Shown: positions 20,000 to 31,574, counted from the stretch's first letter. The stretch: DNA of 64,000 nucleotides from Symsagittifera roscoffensis (GCF_963678635.1 NC_087063.1:56259504-56323503); one strand, 5' to 3'. Translations and numbers: made by a program. The notes: generated by a model not told the origin, from the letters alone.

Positions 20000-20540
20000 A
20001 CTCAAGTGTTGGGGCACTCCACACTATCCCAGGACGTCGTCTAAGTCTCCTATGACCCTATGCTCAAGTGTTGGTACAACTCGCACTGTCCCCAGACCTC
20101 TTTGTCCTAGCGTTGGGACACTTCGTACTGTTCCAAGACCTCTCACTCAAGTGTTGGGACACTTCGCACTATCCCAAGACCACCCACTCAAGCGTTGGGA
20201 CACTTCGCACTATCCCAAGACTACCTGCTCAAGTGTTGGGATACTTCGTACTGTCCGAGGACCCCTCACTCAAGCGTTTGGACACTTCGCACTGTCCCAA
20301 GACCCCCCACTAAAGTGTTAGGACACTTCGCAGTGTCCCAAGACCCCTCACTCAAATGTTGGGACACTTCGCATTGTCCCAAGACTGCCTGCTCAAGTTC
20401 TGGGACACTTCGTACTGTCCCAAGACCCCTCACTCAAGCGTCGGGACACTTCGCACTGTCGCAAGACCAACCACTCAAATGTTGGGACACTTCGCACTGT
20501 CCCAAGACCCCTCACTCAAGTGTTGGGACACTTAGATCAC
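20000..20540. repeat. 41-bp minisatellite in the giant element's leader
   Basis: The phrase CTCAAGTGTTGGGACACTTCGCACTGTCCCAAGACC-plus-spacer recurs at a strict 41-bp step: the GTTGGG word lies at 20112, 20153, 20194 and so on to 20522, with looser copies starting at about 20008 and 20070. About 13 copies in all. Within each unit GGGACA and TGTCCC form an inverted pair around CTTCGCAC, so every unit can fold into a small hairpin. Confidence 0.9.
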
Positions 20541-20552
20541 TATCCCCGGTAA

Positions 20553-21745
20553 CACCACTTGAGCTCTAGGATTTAAAATTCCCCAAAACCCAATCTTACT
20601 GACCAAAAGTTTTACCTAATAGCCCCCCTATAATTACCTCCCTTTATTAATCCGATGCACGTCGAAACACGACTTGTTAGCAAGTCTCTTGTGATCAACT
20701 ATTCGTCAAAAACCGATAAAACTAGTTCCGAAAACGTAAGAAATTTAAGCGAGAAAAATGATAAAAACAGAAAGATAAACACATCCAAAATTCAAAAATG
20801 ACCAATGTCGTCCTTTCGTAAAAAAAATGCCTGGTACTTGATTGTCACGCGTTTACCTCCCCCTACTAAAGATCTTATGGGGTATTCTCCTTTCGGGTTT
20901 CAAAAACTGTTTATTTCCGATCCCCCCACCCGATCCGACCAGGTTACCTACCTTAATTTGATCTTAAATTTGGTTATACTCGCGTTGCAACACTTGTTCT
21001 GGGTCTAGAAATGAATCTTTCCAGACTCTGGTTCTACTAATGTTACTAAATCGACGATATCGGTTGTATAGTTACTATAATGTGTCCCCCATTTTTACAA
21101 TTCGCAATTGTGAGTTCTTCTCTGTTTGTTCTGATTCCGTGCTGGATTTACACCACTCGAGCTCTAGGATTTAAAATTCCCCAAAACCCATTCTTACTGA
21201 CCAAAAGTTTTACCTAATAGCCCCCCTATAATTACCTCCCTTTTTTAATCCGATGCACGTCGAAACACGACTTGTTAGCAAGTCTCTTGTGATCAACTAT
21301 TCGTCAAAAACCGATAAAACTAGTTCCGAAAACGTAAAAAATTTAAGCGAGAAAAAGGATAAAAACAGAAAGATAAACACACCCAAAATTCAAAAACGAC
21401 CAATGTCGTCCTTTCCTAAAAAAATGCCTGGTACTTGATTGTCACGCGTTTACCTCCCCCTACTAAAGATCTTATGGGGTATTCTCCTTTCGGGTTTCAA
21501 AAACTGTCTATTTCCGATCCCCCCACCCGATCCGACCAGGTTACCTACCTTAATTTGATCTTAAATTTGGTTATACATGCGTTGCAACACTTGTTCTGGG
21601 TCTAGAAATTAATCTTTCCAGACTCTGGTTCTACTAATGTAACTAAATCGACGATATCGATTGTATAGTTACTATAATGTGTCCCCCCTTTTTACAATTC
21701 GCAACTGTGAGCTCTTCTCTGTTTGTTCTGATTCCGTGCTGGTTG
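20553..21745. repeat. 598-bp tandem duplication in the leader
   Basis: Two adjacent copies (20553-21150 and 21151-21745), each starting CACCACT(T/C)GAGCTCTAGG and ending near GATTCCGTGCTGG, differ by only a few bases. Offset by eye is 598 bases. The high identity points to a duplication much younger than the decay of the ORFs. Confidence 0.9.
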
Positions 21746-22308
21746 TCACCTTGGCGTGTCCAGTACCTCTCTCAGGGCCACTTTCCCACTTGGCTGGTCA
21801 CCTGTTCCAGTCAAGTCTCCTAGTGGTCCGCTGAAGTTGCAAGCTAGCTGAAAACCCTTAACAACGCTTCACAGTCGGACACCTGTATAAAGTTGCTGAT
21901 TTGATCGAAACGATCGGTCTTATTGGAAAAAAGTATAGGTATACTATTTCAATCGCTATAAAGGTTTGATCCACCCAATCTTGAAGTCAAAGCCACTGTC
22001 TGTTTTATGTTTAATGGTTTTTTGTTTCGTTTCTATTCTTTTTTTGCTTTGCTTTTTTTGTTTTACTCGTTTTTTTGTCCCCATGGTTACCCCCCCCCCC
22101 TTACTCGGTTAGCTAGGCCTCGTTCGGAGAGCGTACCAGGAAATTTTCTCGAGTTTTCTTAAAAAGCTATCTTGGTACAACCGGAAGGTTTACACGTTCT
22201 CGCTGAACCGTACCACCGGTACTCTAGAATGGGCCCAAAAATTGGGTACTCATGTAGCCCGGAGCTGTGTCGAGTGGGTTTGACCCCGTAGTCTTGATGT
22301 CGTAAAAA

Positions 22309-22323
22309 CACCCAGGAGCGCCA
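22309..22323 (-). other. Candidate primer binding site
   Basis: The minus strand reads TGGCGCTCCTGGGTG, starting 11 bases after the 5' LTR end. It begins with TGG, as expected for pairing with a tRNA 3' CCA end. The 11-base offset and the unidentified tRNA keep this tentative. Confidence 0.35.
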
Positions 22324-22334
22324 TAAAAACACTA

Positions 22335-23219
22335 TGTAACAGTCGCCTACTTAAGTCACATATGAGGTTAAAGAAAAATAGGCCTTATAAGCATTCGCTC
22401 AAGAGTCGGGGACACTATCTTTTGTGTTTTTTTACCTCAAACGGACGGAGCCAATTTGGTTCACTTGCGACATGAGACTAAAACCTTTGTTACAGCTGAA
22501 ATGCCACTACCAAAATACCCCCCACTCTCTCTAGAAAATAAGAACGTCCCCATACTTAGGTCTCAAAATACCTAAAACACGCGAACGCCGTTAAAAACAC
22601 GGTCGCAACAATCCGTATAGTTACTTTTTATTAGACAGTGGAACTTTGATCCATTTCAGATGGATCAACCTAAAACTCTCGTTACCTCAACGTAACAATG
22701 TAAAACACACTCAAGAAATTTAAATTGGGTACTCACATACCGGCAAACTCTAGAATTTGAGTAACTAAATCAACAAGCAACTCTAAAATAACTGAGGAGT
22801 TAAGTTTGACTCGAGGAGTTTTGAATGAATAAGTTCCAGCTTGAGAAATGAGTTTTGGCGCTGGACCATTGGGAGACTTCGGTTGTCCACCTTTCCACCG
22901 AAGGTTCACTCTGGTACAATACTGGTTCGCTTTCTTCTCCACTCGCGATCAATCTGTCTTCTGTTAAGAATGAGACAGCCCTACTCTCGTATAATCTTAC
23001 ATCTGGAAATTGCGAATAGCAATTTCCCTTTGCTTTTTCGACTATTTTCCCGCGATTGTAGTTCGGTTCTTCTGATATTGTTTTCTGATTTTTTCAGTTG
23101 TCGCGAGAAACTTGAGCATGACTTGCTTAATTCGAGTTTTTGAAAAATTCCATTTCACCCCAAAATCATGATTCTTGCGTTGCTCAAGGTCAAACTTCCA
23201 AATATGACCGAGTGGCCCA
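22335..23219 (-). repeat. 5' LTR of the giant element
   Basis: It matches the 3' LTR at 2603-3026 in two blocks (22335-22600 and 23054-23219). The block between them (about 22601-23053) has no counterpart in the 3' LTR. On the minus strand it starts TGGGCCACTCGG and ends GTTACA. The left boundary is set by divergence of the sequence next to GTTACATAG. Confidence 0.75.
22601..23053. other. Extra block inside the 5' LTR
   Basis: About 453 bp absent from the 3' LTR. Apart from an open minus frame at 22733-22942 (69 codons, no motif) it shows no transposon ends and no clear target duplication. It is either an insertion here or a deletion in the 3' LTR. Confidence 0.5.
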
Positions 23220-23649
23220 CTAATTTTAAAAATTGTGGGTGTTGAAAATGATCCAGTTGACATCGGAATTATAGTTGACATCGGAATTATTCTTGAAGCG
23301 AACGGATCCGACCTCCGACTAAACCATTAGTCCATGGGGCTTGAAATGTTCGGGCTTTATGTTTACTATCATAACGCTGACCTTGTGTGATGATTTCATT
23401 ATTTATGAATTCAGTACCATAATCTGTGGCAAGGATTTCTGGTAATCCAAACGTTGCTATCCAAGGTTCGTAAACTGTTGTATATACATAATAAGCCTTA
23501 CAATGAGGTACAGGGTTGAGTGATACATAGTGAGTAAATGCATAAAGTTTTACGTTTATGTATAAGTTTCTTTCTGAAGAAGGTGATATAGGTCTTTTTG
23601 TGTCCAAAGATATTTGAAATTGTTTTTTTTCTGATCGTCTGAATGACAT
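23220..23649 (-). pseudogene. Integrase core of the interrupted family A copy
   Basis: The open frame at 23287-23649 carries ISLDTKRPISPSSERN (first Asp), FGLPEILATDYGTEFINNE (second Asp) and PWTNGLVGGRIRSLQE, where the expected catalytic Glu is Gly. Downstream, 23220-23256 reads DHFQHPQFLKL and then stops at the giant element's LTR. The next residues (ASGTHT) are found at 2602. Bases 23250-23290 hold an 18-bp direct repeat (TTGACATCGGAATTAT) and little of the segment between core and tail, so part of it is lost. Confidence 0.8.
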
Positions 23650-24470
23650 TGATGCGAAATGTGGAATTCTTTTAAAATTATGCTTAATGGTAGACAGGGT
23701 TTTTTTGTTTCTCGAGTGTGATATTATAAAAAATCAGTATTTTCTCTGATTATTTTATAGTTAAATTTTCTGAAATATCTCAATAATGTTTTGTTTCCTA
23801 GGATTGTGATGTCAGCTTTTATTGGTTTTGTTTCCCATTTGTGCCAAGATTTAAGTTGTCTTATGACGGGTGAAGATTTTGATGTTTCTGTAGCATATCT
23901 AGTGTTTTGAAAAGTATTTTGAATTTCGTTTTTCGAGAGAGATATATTGTCTAGGTGATTTTCAAGTAAACAATTCTTTCAATTGTATACTTTGAATTTA
24001 AATCAGGATGTCCTGGTAAATTTATGCTAAAAATTTTTTTTCTATTACGGGGAATAAAAATTTTCTGTGTTATTTTTGTTTACTTGTTTTCTGTTGTGTT
24101 TTGTTTTTGATCCATGCTGAATATGGTATTGGTTTAAATGTTTTTTTTTCCTGATAATTTAGCTTCGTAAAGATTGATTTGACAGTCGAGATCTAATGGG
24201 AAGTTTTCTAAATTAACCATTTGTGTAGTGTCAGAGTCGGTTTTACTGCATAATTGTTTTCTAGTCGTGGTGATGTTTCTTCTTTTGCAAGGAAGAATTT
24301 TATATTTTGTGGTACTTCTATGGATGTTTTTCTTGTTATTATTTCAGGTGGTGTGTTTCGACTATATGTATCTGGTAGGTCAAGGTTTTCTCCTGCTGTC
24401 CAAACTATATATAGATTTGGAACTTTAATTAGCATAATTTGAAATCAATAAACTATATGGCTTGATTGGA
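23650..24470 (-). pseudogene. Integrase N-terminus and RNase H connection, family A copy A
   Basis: Heavily decayed. At 24208-24435 the minus frame keeps VPNLYIVWTAGENLDLPDTY, the end of the RNase H/tether region of Gypsy pol. 23800-23930 is similar to the better preserved stretch IRQLKFWHKSETKPIKADITI of copies B and C. No complete zinc-binding motif can be read. Confidence 0.55.
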
Positions 24471-25540
24471 TTTTTGTGTAAATAGAAATTAACTGGTTTT
24501 TGATCTGTGAATAAAACTGTTGAATGTTTTGATCCAAGGATTTAAAATTTCATGTTCTGCGATTGTATATATGATGGCTGCACATTCTTTCATAAGTGTT
24601 GAGAGTCTTAGTTCGGCTTGTGTAAAAAGATTTGAATTTGCTGATTTAAGGTTCATTTAGTTTTTACATTTATGTGATTTCAAAAGTACTTCGCCTTTTC
24701 CCAAGTTTTAAGCGTCACACATGGCATAGAATGGTTGATCTGGATCTGGAATTGTGTTTGAGATTCGCTCTGTGAGACAATTTTTTTATTTCATCAAGGC
24801 GTTTTTGATGTTCCAATTTTCATTCAAAATTATTTTGCTGTCGAAGTAAATTATAAAATGGTCTTAAGTATAGTTGCATTTAATAAACATATGCACTTGA
24901 AATTTTTAACATTCCAAAAAGTTCTATTTTTGTTTTATTAGATGGGGGTTGAACTTTTATTACAGCGTCTATTCGTGATTTTAATAGAGTAATTGTTTTT
25001 CCTTCAATAAATTGTCCAATGAACTAAACACGTGTGTGATTGATCTGGGGCTACTTTCATGTTTTTTAGTAAAATCTGGTGATACTTGTCTAATACTTTT
25101 AACTTTTCCTGCTTCGTTTGATACCGAATAAAAACATCGTCCAAATATGTGATAACAGTTTGCTTAGAATAAATGGTCGAAAATTTTAGCTCATTAAAGC
25201 TGAAAAGCTGCTGGTTCTTTGGATATTCCGTAGAATATTCTATGAAGTTCGTATTGTTGATTTCTAAAAACGGATTGTGTGAGTTCTTGTTTATTTTCGT
25301 GGCATTTGGTTTTATGCACCGCTCATGTCAGCAGTGGTATAATATAGTCAGTTTATTTTTTTGAGTATTACTTGTTTTGGTTCTATGGGCCAATTGCATT
25401 TAGATTCATCAGTCAGCGAATTGAGATATCTTGCGTCTAGAACAAATATTAGTGATTCGCCTTTAGCGAAAAAGATAACGGGGCTAATATAAGTGTTTCC
25501 TTTTGGTTTTTCTGCTTTTTCATTGGTCATATGATTTCGT
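24471..25540 (-). pseudogene. RT and RNase H of family A copy A
   Basis: RNase H remnants (24500-24790) match 28326-28649 of copy B. In RT, the minus strand gives ITYLDDVFI near 25125-25150 (YLDD intact, unlike copies B and C), and 25348-25530 reads GNTYISPVIFFAKGESLIFV and LDARYLNSLTDESK. Stops and frameshifts are frequent. Confidence 0.65.
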
Positions 25541-27199
25541 ATTAATCAAGGATATCTAGTAATCGGGTTACTTTATCCTGTAAGAGGATTGGTACTTTAC
25601 TTACACGTTGTTTTTTGAAAACTGCGTCAGGTTAAAGAGGGAGGTGTAATGGTGAAAGTTTTTTCCAACGTCAAATTGAGATTTAGCGTATATCATTGGT
25701 TATTTTAATAATAGTTCCGCTAATTGATCAAATTCTTGTTGATTAATTTGTGAATGTCAAAAATTGAACATTTTGAGACTTTTTTGTTGTTCTTTTGTTT
25801 ATTATAAGATTTGAAATGTAGGTTTAAATATGGTGTTTTTCTAAAAAAAAAAACCTGTTTAGTTTACCAAAATTGTAATGTTAAAAAAGATAATTATTTA
25901 GTAAAAATGGTTCATAGTCAAATTTCTAGTAGCTCTAAAATTTTATTTACTCTAAATGCTCTTTTTTCTGTTGGCTGATATGTTGCATTTGTTCCGCAAT
26001 ATCCTAAAATTCCTAACGGCAATGTGAATTGAAATAGTGAATAGTGGTATGCGTGTAAAGGTATTATATCTGAGTTTGTATCTTTTGCAAATTTTTTTGA
26101 TGAAATTGTTACTCTAAAAAATTTATGAACTGATTTAATTTCAAGTTCAGACATATATAATTGTTGTTTTTTTATCATTATTATATCAATGTAGTTGACT
26201 TATAGAGAAGTTATATACAATGCCTAAAAGTGGTTTCAATTGTTTTCGCTGTTGATTATATATGGGGTAGAATTTTGACAAAAAGGTGTTGCTTATTGAG
26301 TCTTTGGAAAAATGTTAGAGGTGATTTATTTAATCTCTTAAGAGCTAAGTGGTTTTCCTGAGCTGTTGATACTTTGGATGTTTTCGTTTGGTAGGTTTTG
26401 ATTTTTTTTCATGTATTGGTACAAAGATTTATTTGGCTTTCTGTGTTTTTGTGGTTTATTTTGGTTATCTTGTTGTTTTAGCAGTTCTATTTCCATATCT
26501 ACGACAGTAGTTGAACAATTTTTTGAATGATGGTTTGCCTTCGTAATTGTTTATTTTCTGGGTGATTTTTTCTGTTAATTCTTTATCAGAGTCTTGGATA
26601 ATATTAAATTGAAGTTGTTGTCTGGATTTTGTTAACAGACTGTAGTTTGAAATTTTCTGTTTCTTCTTATTTCATAGTGATTTCAGCTTGTTCTGTTTGT
26701 CTACTAGTCTTTGAAAATCTATGCAGGGTTCTCGAATTGAAGATGGATGTGATGCTCTCTTTTTATTGCAGGTTTGCGAAATTGTGGTGTTAGAATCATC
26801 ATTAAGACTTCAGTCTTTTTCGTACTTTTGTAGTCATGTGTATAAAGGGAGTATGCTTTTCGTTATAAATTTTCAATTTTTACTGCGAGCTGCTTTATTG
26901 TTTCGTTAGGGAGTCTACGGAGCTCGTTACATAGGACTCTTTGGTGTTGTTTTTTCTTTCGGAGTGAAACATTTTTGAAAACTCTTCTGTGAATCTTCTC
27001 CAGTCTGATTTAGTTTCTATAGGTAGAACTGAAAACCATTTAAGAGCTGCACCCTCAGTTGTGGTTCGGACTAAAGATGTACGTCTATGTAACCAATTTT
27101 TTTGGAGTGGAGTATTTACTAGTTCTGGTCCTATGATTAAAATTAAATTTGCTGTGGCTGCATTTAAATAGTCCTCTACTGAGTACTCGGGACATGCAA
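25541..27199 (-). pseudogene. Gag and gag-pol junction of family A copy A
   Basis: 25918-26178 (86 codons) matches the block upstream of RT in copies B, C and E (FRVTISS, SDIIPLH, GILGYCGTNATYQP). 26300-27195 is decayed gag, aligning in order with 30200-31100 of copy B. The sequence breaks in the capsid region at about 27195 and is joined to integrase sequence of copy B. Confidence 0.6.
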
Positions 27200-27642
27200 A
27201 TTATGCTATCGAATGTTCGTAAACTGTTGTATTTACATAATAAGCATTAAAATGAGATACAGGGTTGAGTGCTGCATAATGAGTAAATGAGTCAACTATT
27301 ACCATTTATCAATTTCCCTCTGAAGATGGTGATGAAGGTCCTTTTGTGTCAAAAGATAATCTATGGTTACAAAATAATTTTTGCCCTAAAAAAATAAATT
27401 GTTGCATAAGACTTTTATCCAAATCGCTGCTTTTGGAAAGTGAAAACTTTGAAGGCAACTCGAATATGTTTTTTCTGATCCTTTGTTTGAAAAGTATGCA
27501 AAATGTGGAGTGCTATTAAAATCATGCTTTGTGGTAGACAGGGTTCTTTTGTTTCCGGAGTGCAATAATCTAAAAAATCAGTATTTTAATTTATTTTTCT
27601 ATTATTAAGTTTTCAAAAACATCTTAGTAATGTTTTGTTTCC

Positions 27643-27828
27643 TTAGATGGTGATGTCAGCTTTTATTGGTTTTGTTTCAGATTTGTGCCAAAATTTAAGT
27701 TGTCTAATGATGGGGTCGAGATTTTGGTATTTCTGCAGCAAATGTAGTGTCATTTTTTCTGTGGTTGGAAGGACAAAGTTTGAAATTTTGTTTTTCAAGA
27801 GACGTATACTGTCTGGGCTGTTTTTCAA
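27643..27828 (-). pseudogene. Pol tether fragment, copy B
   Basis: 61 codons (VLPTTEKMTLHLLQKYQN, then QLKFWHKSETKPIKADITI): the linker before the integrase zinc module. The copy C counterpart at 31776-31961 differs at three residues. Confidence 0.55.
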
Positions 27829-28325
27829 GTTAAATTTTTTTTAAAATTTACACTTTGTATTTAAATCGGGAGGTCGTCGTAAACTCATGCTTTCTGTTAA
27901 GTTTCCTTTTTTTATTAAGGGGAATAGAATTTTCCTGTGTAAATTTTGTTAAGTTGTTTCCTGTTGTGTATTTTTTTTTGATCCATGATGAAAATGATAT
28001 TGGTTCAAATGAATTTTTCTTAAAAATTCAACTTCGTATAGGTTTATTTTGACAGTCGAGATACAAAGGATTATGTTCTAATTCTTTTTAAGTTGTGTAG
28101 TTTCAGGGGCGGTTTTTACTGCATACTCTATTCTAGTCGTGGTGATGTTTCGACTTTTCTAAGAAAGAATTTTATATTTTGTGGTTTTTCTACTGTTTTT
28201 TTTCTTGTTAGTAATTCAAGTGGTGTGTTTCGACTACGTGTATCTGGTAGGGCAAGGTTTTTTTCTGTTGTTCAAACTATATTTAGATTTAGAATTTTCC
28301 TGAGAGTAATTTAAAATCTATATAT

Positions 28326-28649
28326 TCAGTGGCTTGGACTAAACTTCTGTGTAAATAAAAAAAATATTGTCTTGTGATCTGTGAATAGAAATGTTGGATG
28401 TTTTGATCCAAACACTGAAAACTCATTTTCTGTGAGTGTATATATTATGGCTGTACATTCTCTCAAAAGTGTACAGAGTCTTAGTTCCACTTGTGTAACA
28501 AAATTTGAATTTGCTGATATAAGGTTCATTTTGTTTGTACCTTTATGTGACTGCAAAAGTACTTCGCCAATTCCAAAGTTTGAAGCATCGAATGGTTGAT
28601 CTGGGTCTGGAATGGTGTTTGAGATTTTCTCTGTGAGACAAGTTTTCAA
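28326..28649 (-). pseudogene. RNase H fragment, copy B
   Basis: 107 codons: PDPDQPFDASNFGIGEVLLQ (Asp), ELRLCTLLRECTAIIYTL (Glu) and TFLFTDHKTIFFLF (Asp), the RNase H block of Gypsy elements. It is cut from RT by frameshifts. The same block occurs in copy C at 32431-32781. Confidence 0.75.
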
Positions 28650-28699
28650 TTCATCAAAGCGTTTTTGATGTTTCCATTACCATTCAAAATTATTTTGCT

Positions 28700-29420
28700 G
28701 TCGAAATTGATTATAAATTGGTCTTAAGTATGGTTGCTTTTTTATAAACATATTTACTTAAAATTTTTATCATTCCGAGAAATTCTTGGATTTTCTCTTT
28801 ATTAGATGGGGTTGAAGTTTTATTAGAGCGTCTATTCGTGATTTTAATAGAGTAATTGTTATAAAATGTCCATTGAACATAAAATGTCCTTCTATAAAAG
28901 TCCATTGAACTTCAAACAAAAAATGTGATTTATCTGGGGCTGCTTTCATGTTTTTCGAGTAAAATCTGGTGATTTTTTTTAAAACTAAAAATTTTCTGCT
29001 TCTATTGAGACTGTATGAAAACATTGTCTAAATATGTGATAAAATTTTGCTAAGAATAAGTGGTCAAAAAATTTTGCTCATAAAGGCTGAAAAAGCTGCT
29101 GGTCCTATGAATATTCCATAGATTTGTCTGTCAAATTCGTATTGTTGGTTTCCAATAACGAGTTGTGCGATTCGACGTGATTGTTCGTCTAGTGGTCTTT
29201 GGTTGTATGCACTGCTCATGTCAGCAGTGGTATAATTTTTTCCGTTCATTTTTGTTAGTATTACTTGTTTTGGTTCTATGGGCCAATTGCATTTAGATTC
29301 ATCAATTAGCGAAATGAGATATCTTGCGTCTAGAACAATTTTTAGTGACTCGCCTTTAGCGAGAAAGATAACGGGGTTAATAAAAGTGTTTCCTTTGGTT
29401 GTTCTTCTTTAGTTACCGGT
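28700..29420 (-). pseudogene. Reverse transcriptase, copy B
   Basis: 29064-29249 reads TTADMSSAYNQRPLDEQ (first catalytic Asp) and QIYGIFIGPAAFSAFMSKIF. Further down, TYLDNVF shows YLDD changed to YLDN, destroying an essential Asp. Thumb remnants lie at 28711-28905. 29260-29420 holds the upstream finger region in decayed form. Confidence 0.75.
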
Positions 29421-29671
29421 GATATGTTTTCCTATCAATCAAGGATATCCAGCAGTCTGGTCGCTTTATCCTGTAGATTGGTACTTTACTTGCTGGCTGT
29501 TTCTTGAAAACTGCTTCAGGATCAAAAGTGAGTTGTGATGGTAAATTGTTTTCGAACGTCAAATTTAGATATAGCGTATACAATTGCGTATTTTAATAAT
29601 AGTTTTGCTAATTGATCGAATTCTTGTTGATTAATATGAGAATGTTGAAAGTTGAACATTGTGAGAAAACT

Positions 29672-31574
29672 TTATTCTTCATTTGTATATTTTGAGAAAT
29701 GAAATATAGGTTTAAAATAAAGTGTTTGTGTAGAAAAATCTGTGTTTCGCTCACAATAGTTTGTAATGTTATTCATAGATGATTCTTCATTCAGAATGGT
29801 TGATTGGCAAATATCTAATAGCTTTAAAATTTCCTTTACTCTAACTGCTCTTTCTTCTATTGGGTGATATGTTGCATTTGTTTCGCAATATCTTGAAAGT
29901 CCTAAAGGCAATGTGCTACTAATTGATTTTATGAAAGATATTGCTTCTGAGTTTGTATCTTTTTTATGCTTAATGGATGAAATTGTTACTTTAAAAATTT
30001 TATGAATTGGTGTGAATTCAACAGATTCAAGATCAGACATAGATACGTTTTGTTTAATTTGATCAACATTATCTTGATGTACACGACTTATAGAGAAGTT
30101 ATATACAATGCCTGAAAGTGGTTTCAAGTGTTTTCGCTATTGTTTATATATGGGGTAGATTTTTGAGAAAACGGGGGTTGCTGATTGAGTCTTTAGAGAA
30201 GTGTTAGAGATGTATTAGTTAAAGCTAATTGGTTTTTCGGAGCTGTTGTTACTTTGGACAATTTTGTTTGGTTGGTTTTGAACTTTTTTCAAGTATTGGT
30301 TGAAAGATTTGTTTGGTTCTGTGTTTTTAACGTTTTTTTTTGGTTATCTTGTTGTTTTTGTCTGCATTCAGCCATGATATGTCCATATCTACGACAGTAA
30401 TTGCACCTTTTTTTGAATGATGGTTTGCCTTTGAAATTAGGGTTTGTTTCGCAAATGTTTAATATCTGAGTAACCTTTTCTGCTAATTCATTATCAGAGT
30501 CCTGGATAATAGTAATTATGGAGTTGTTCTCTGGATGTTTTTTACATATTGTAATTTCAAGTTTTCTGTTTCTTCTAATTTCATAGCAATTTCAGCTTGT
30601 TCTAGTTTGTCTCCTAGTCTTCGAAAACTTATGCCGAGTTCTTGATTTGATGATGGATGTGATGCTCTCTTTTTTAGTGCAGTTTTGCGTAATTGTGGTG
30701 TTAGAGTCATCATTAAGACTTCTGTCTTTTTCGTATTTTTGTAGTCATGTGTACTAAGAGAGTATGCTTTTCGTATTAAAGTTTCAATTCTTACTGCGAA
30801 CTGCCGAATTGTTTCAACAGGGAAAATACGGATTTCGTTACATGGGTCTCTTTTGTGTTGTTTGTCTCTTTCGGAGTCAAACGTTTTGAAAAATTCTTTT
30901 GTGAATTTTTCCAGACTGACTTAATTTCTATGGGTGGAACTGAAAAACATTTTTGAGCTGCACCATCAGGTGTGGTTTGGATTGAAACTGTACGTCTATG
31001 TTTTCAATTTGATGGAGTGGTTTATTTACTGGTTCTGGTCCTATAATTAAAATGAAATTTGCTGGGACTGTTTTTAAGTAGTTCTCTTTTGAGTATTCTG
31101 GGTCTGTTCCTGTGAACACCATGAAAGGTTTATTGGAAGATATAGATAATTTACCCATAATGTACGGTTTCATTGTCTTTTGTAGTGATTGTGCTGCATT
31201 TGGTATCTGTGAAAAAAATGTAAGTTGGGTCTTTGTAAATTCATGTTGTTGTAGATAGTTTGGCAATAGATTTTGATGTTGCATTTGACTGGGCTGATAA
31301 TTTTGAGTGCTTGTAGGATTTTGTGATTGTATATTTTTATTATATGATGCCGAATCCTGTCTTTGAGGGGAGATTTATCTGGTTTGTGGTGTTTGTTCGG
31401 ACTGCATGTAGGGTTAAAAAATATCTGGTTGGTAAATATTATCTGGTTGATTAATATTATTCCAACTGTTATTTCGTGGATTGTTGTTATAGTTTAATAG
31501 GTTTTGATTAAAGCAGTCTTCATCTTCAGAATGAATAAGGTGGCTGATTTCTTATAAATTGTTTGTTTGTTGTG
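29672..31574 (-). pseudogene. Gag and gag-pol junction, copy B
   Basis: 29672-30127 (151 codons) is the conserved block between nucleocapsid and RT (FKVTISSIKHKKDTNSEAIS; YCETNATYHPIEERA). At about 30365-30405 the minus strand encodes an intact zinc knuckle CNYCRRYGHIMAEC. 30516-30713 (RLGDKLEQAEIAMKLEE) and 30928-31284 (FTGTDPEYSKENYLKTVP) are capsid. The N-terminus is rich in Gln/Asn and runs to the junction at 31574. Confidence 0.7.

Larger units (their letters stand above)
19732..22334 (-). other. Long 5' leader of the giant element
   Basis: About 2.6 kb lies between the 5' LTR and the first gag ATG. It holds a 41-bp minisatellite (20062-20540), a 598-bp tandem duplication (20553-21745), a C11 run near 22089 and a candidate primer binding site (22309-22323). 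No conserved protein was found; the short ORFs here shift with the repeats. Such a long repeat-bearing leader is unusual for Gypsy. Confidence 0.6.
2603..23219 (-). mobile_element. Giant Ty3/Gypsy LTR retrotransposon, degenerate
   Basis: Related terminal sequences lie at 2603-3026 and 22335-23219; on the minus strand they begin TG(T/G)GCC and end GTTACA. All coding regions run on the minus strand in the order gag, pol remnant (RT, RNase H, integrase), macro-domain ORF, coiled-coil ORF and a long 3' ORF region. The outer flanks both show CTA on the plus strand (2600-2602 and 23220-23222), consistent with a 3-bp target duplication. Typical Gypsy elements are 5-7 kb. This one is about 20.6 kb because of a 2.6-kb leader and about 9 kb of extra coding sequence after integrase. 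Numerous frameshifts and stops, plus a deletion in pol, make this copy non-autonomous. Confidence 0.85.
27200..31574 (-). mobile_element. Family A Gypsy copy B, truncated at both ends
   Basis: It runs from within the integrase core (the stretch similar to 23455-23600) through tether, RNase H, RT and the gag-pol junction to the gag N-terminus. No LTR is present at either end; both borders are joined directly to other copies. Bases 27441-31574 are repeated almost unchanged at 31575-35740 with a constant offset of about 4133. Confidence 0.8.

Noticed and set aside
20062-20540. CRISPR-like array of regularly spaced repeats
   Set aside because: The whole 41-bp unit repeats, without unique spacers, inside a eukaryotic retrotransposon leader; it is a minisatellite.
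20052-20569. Three long overlapping plus-strand ORFs with repeated DTSHCPKT-type residues
   Set aside because: They are products of the 41-bp minisatellite, which keeps all three frames open; there is no independent coding evidence.
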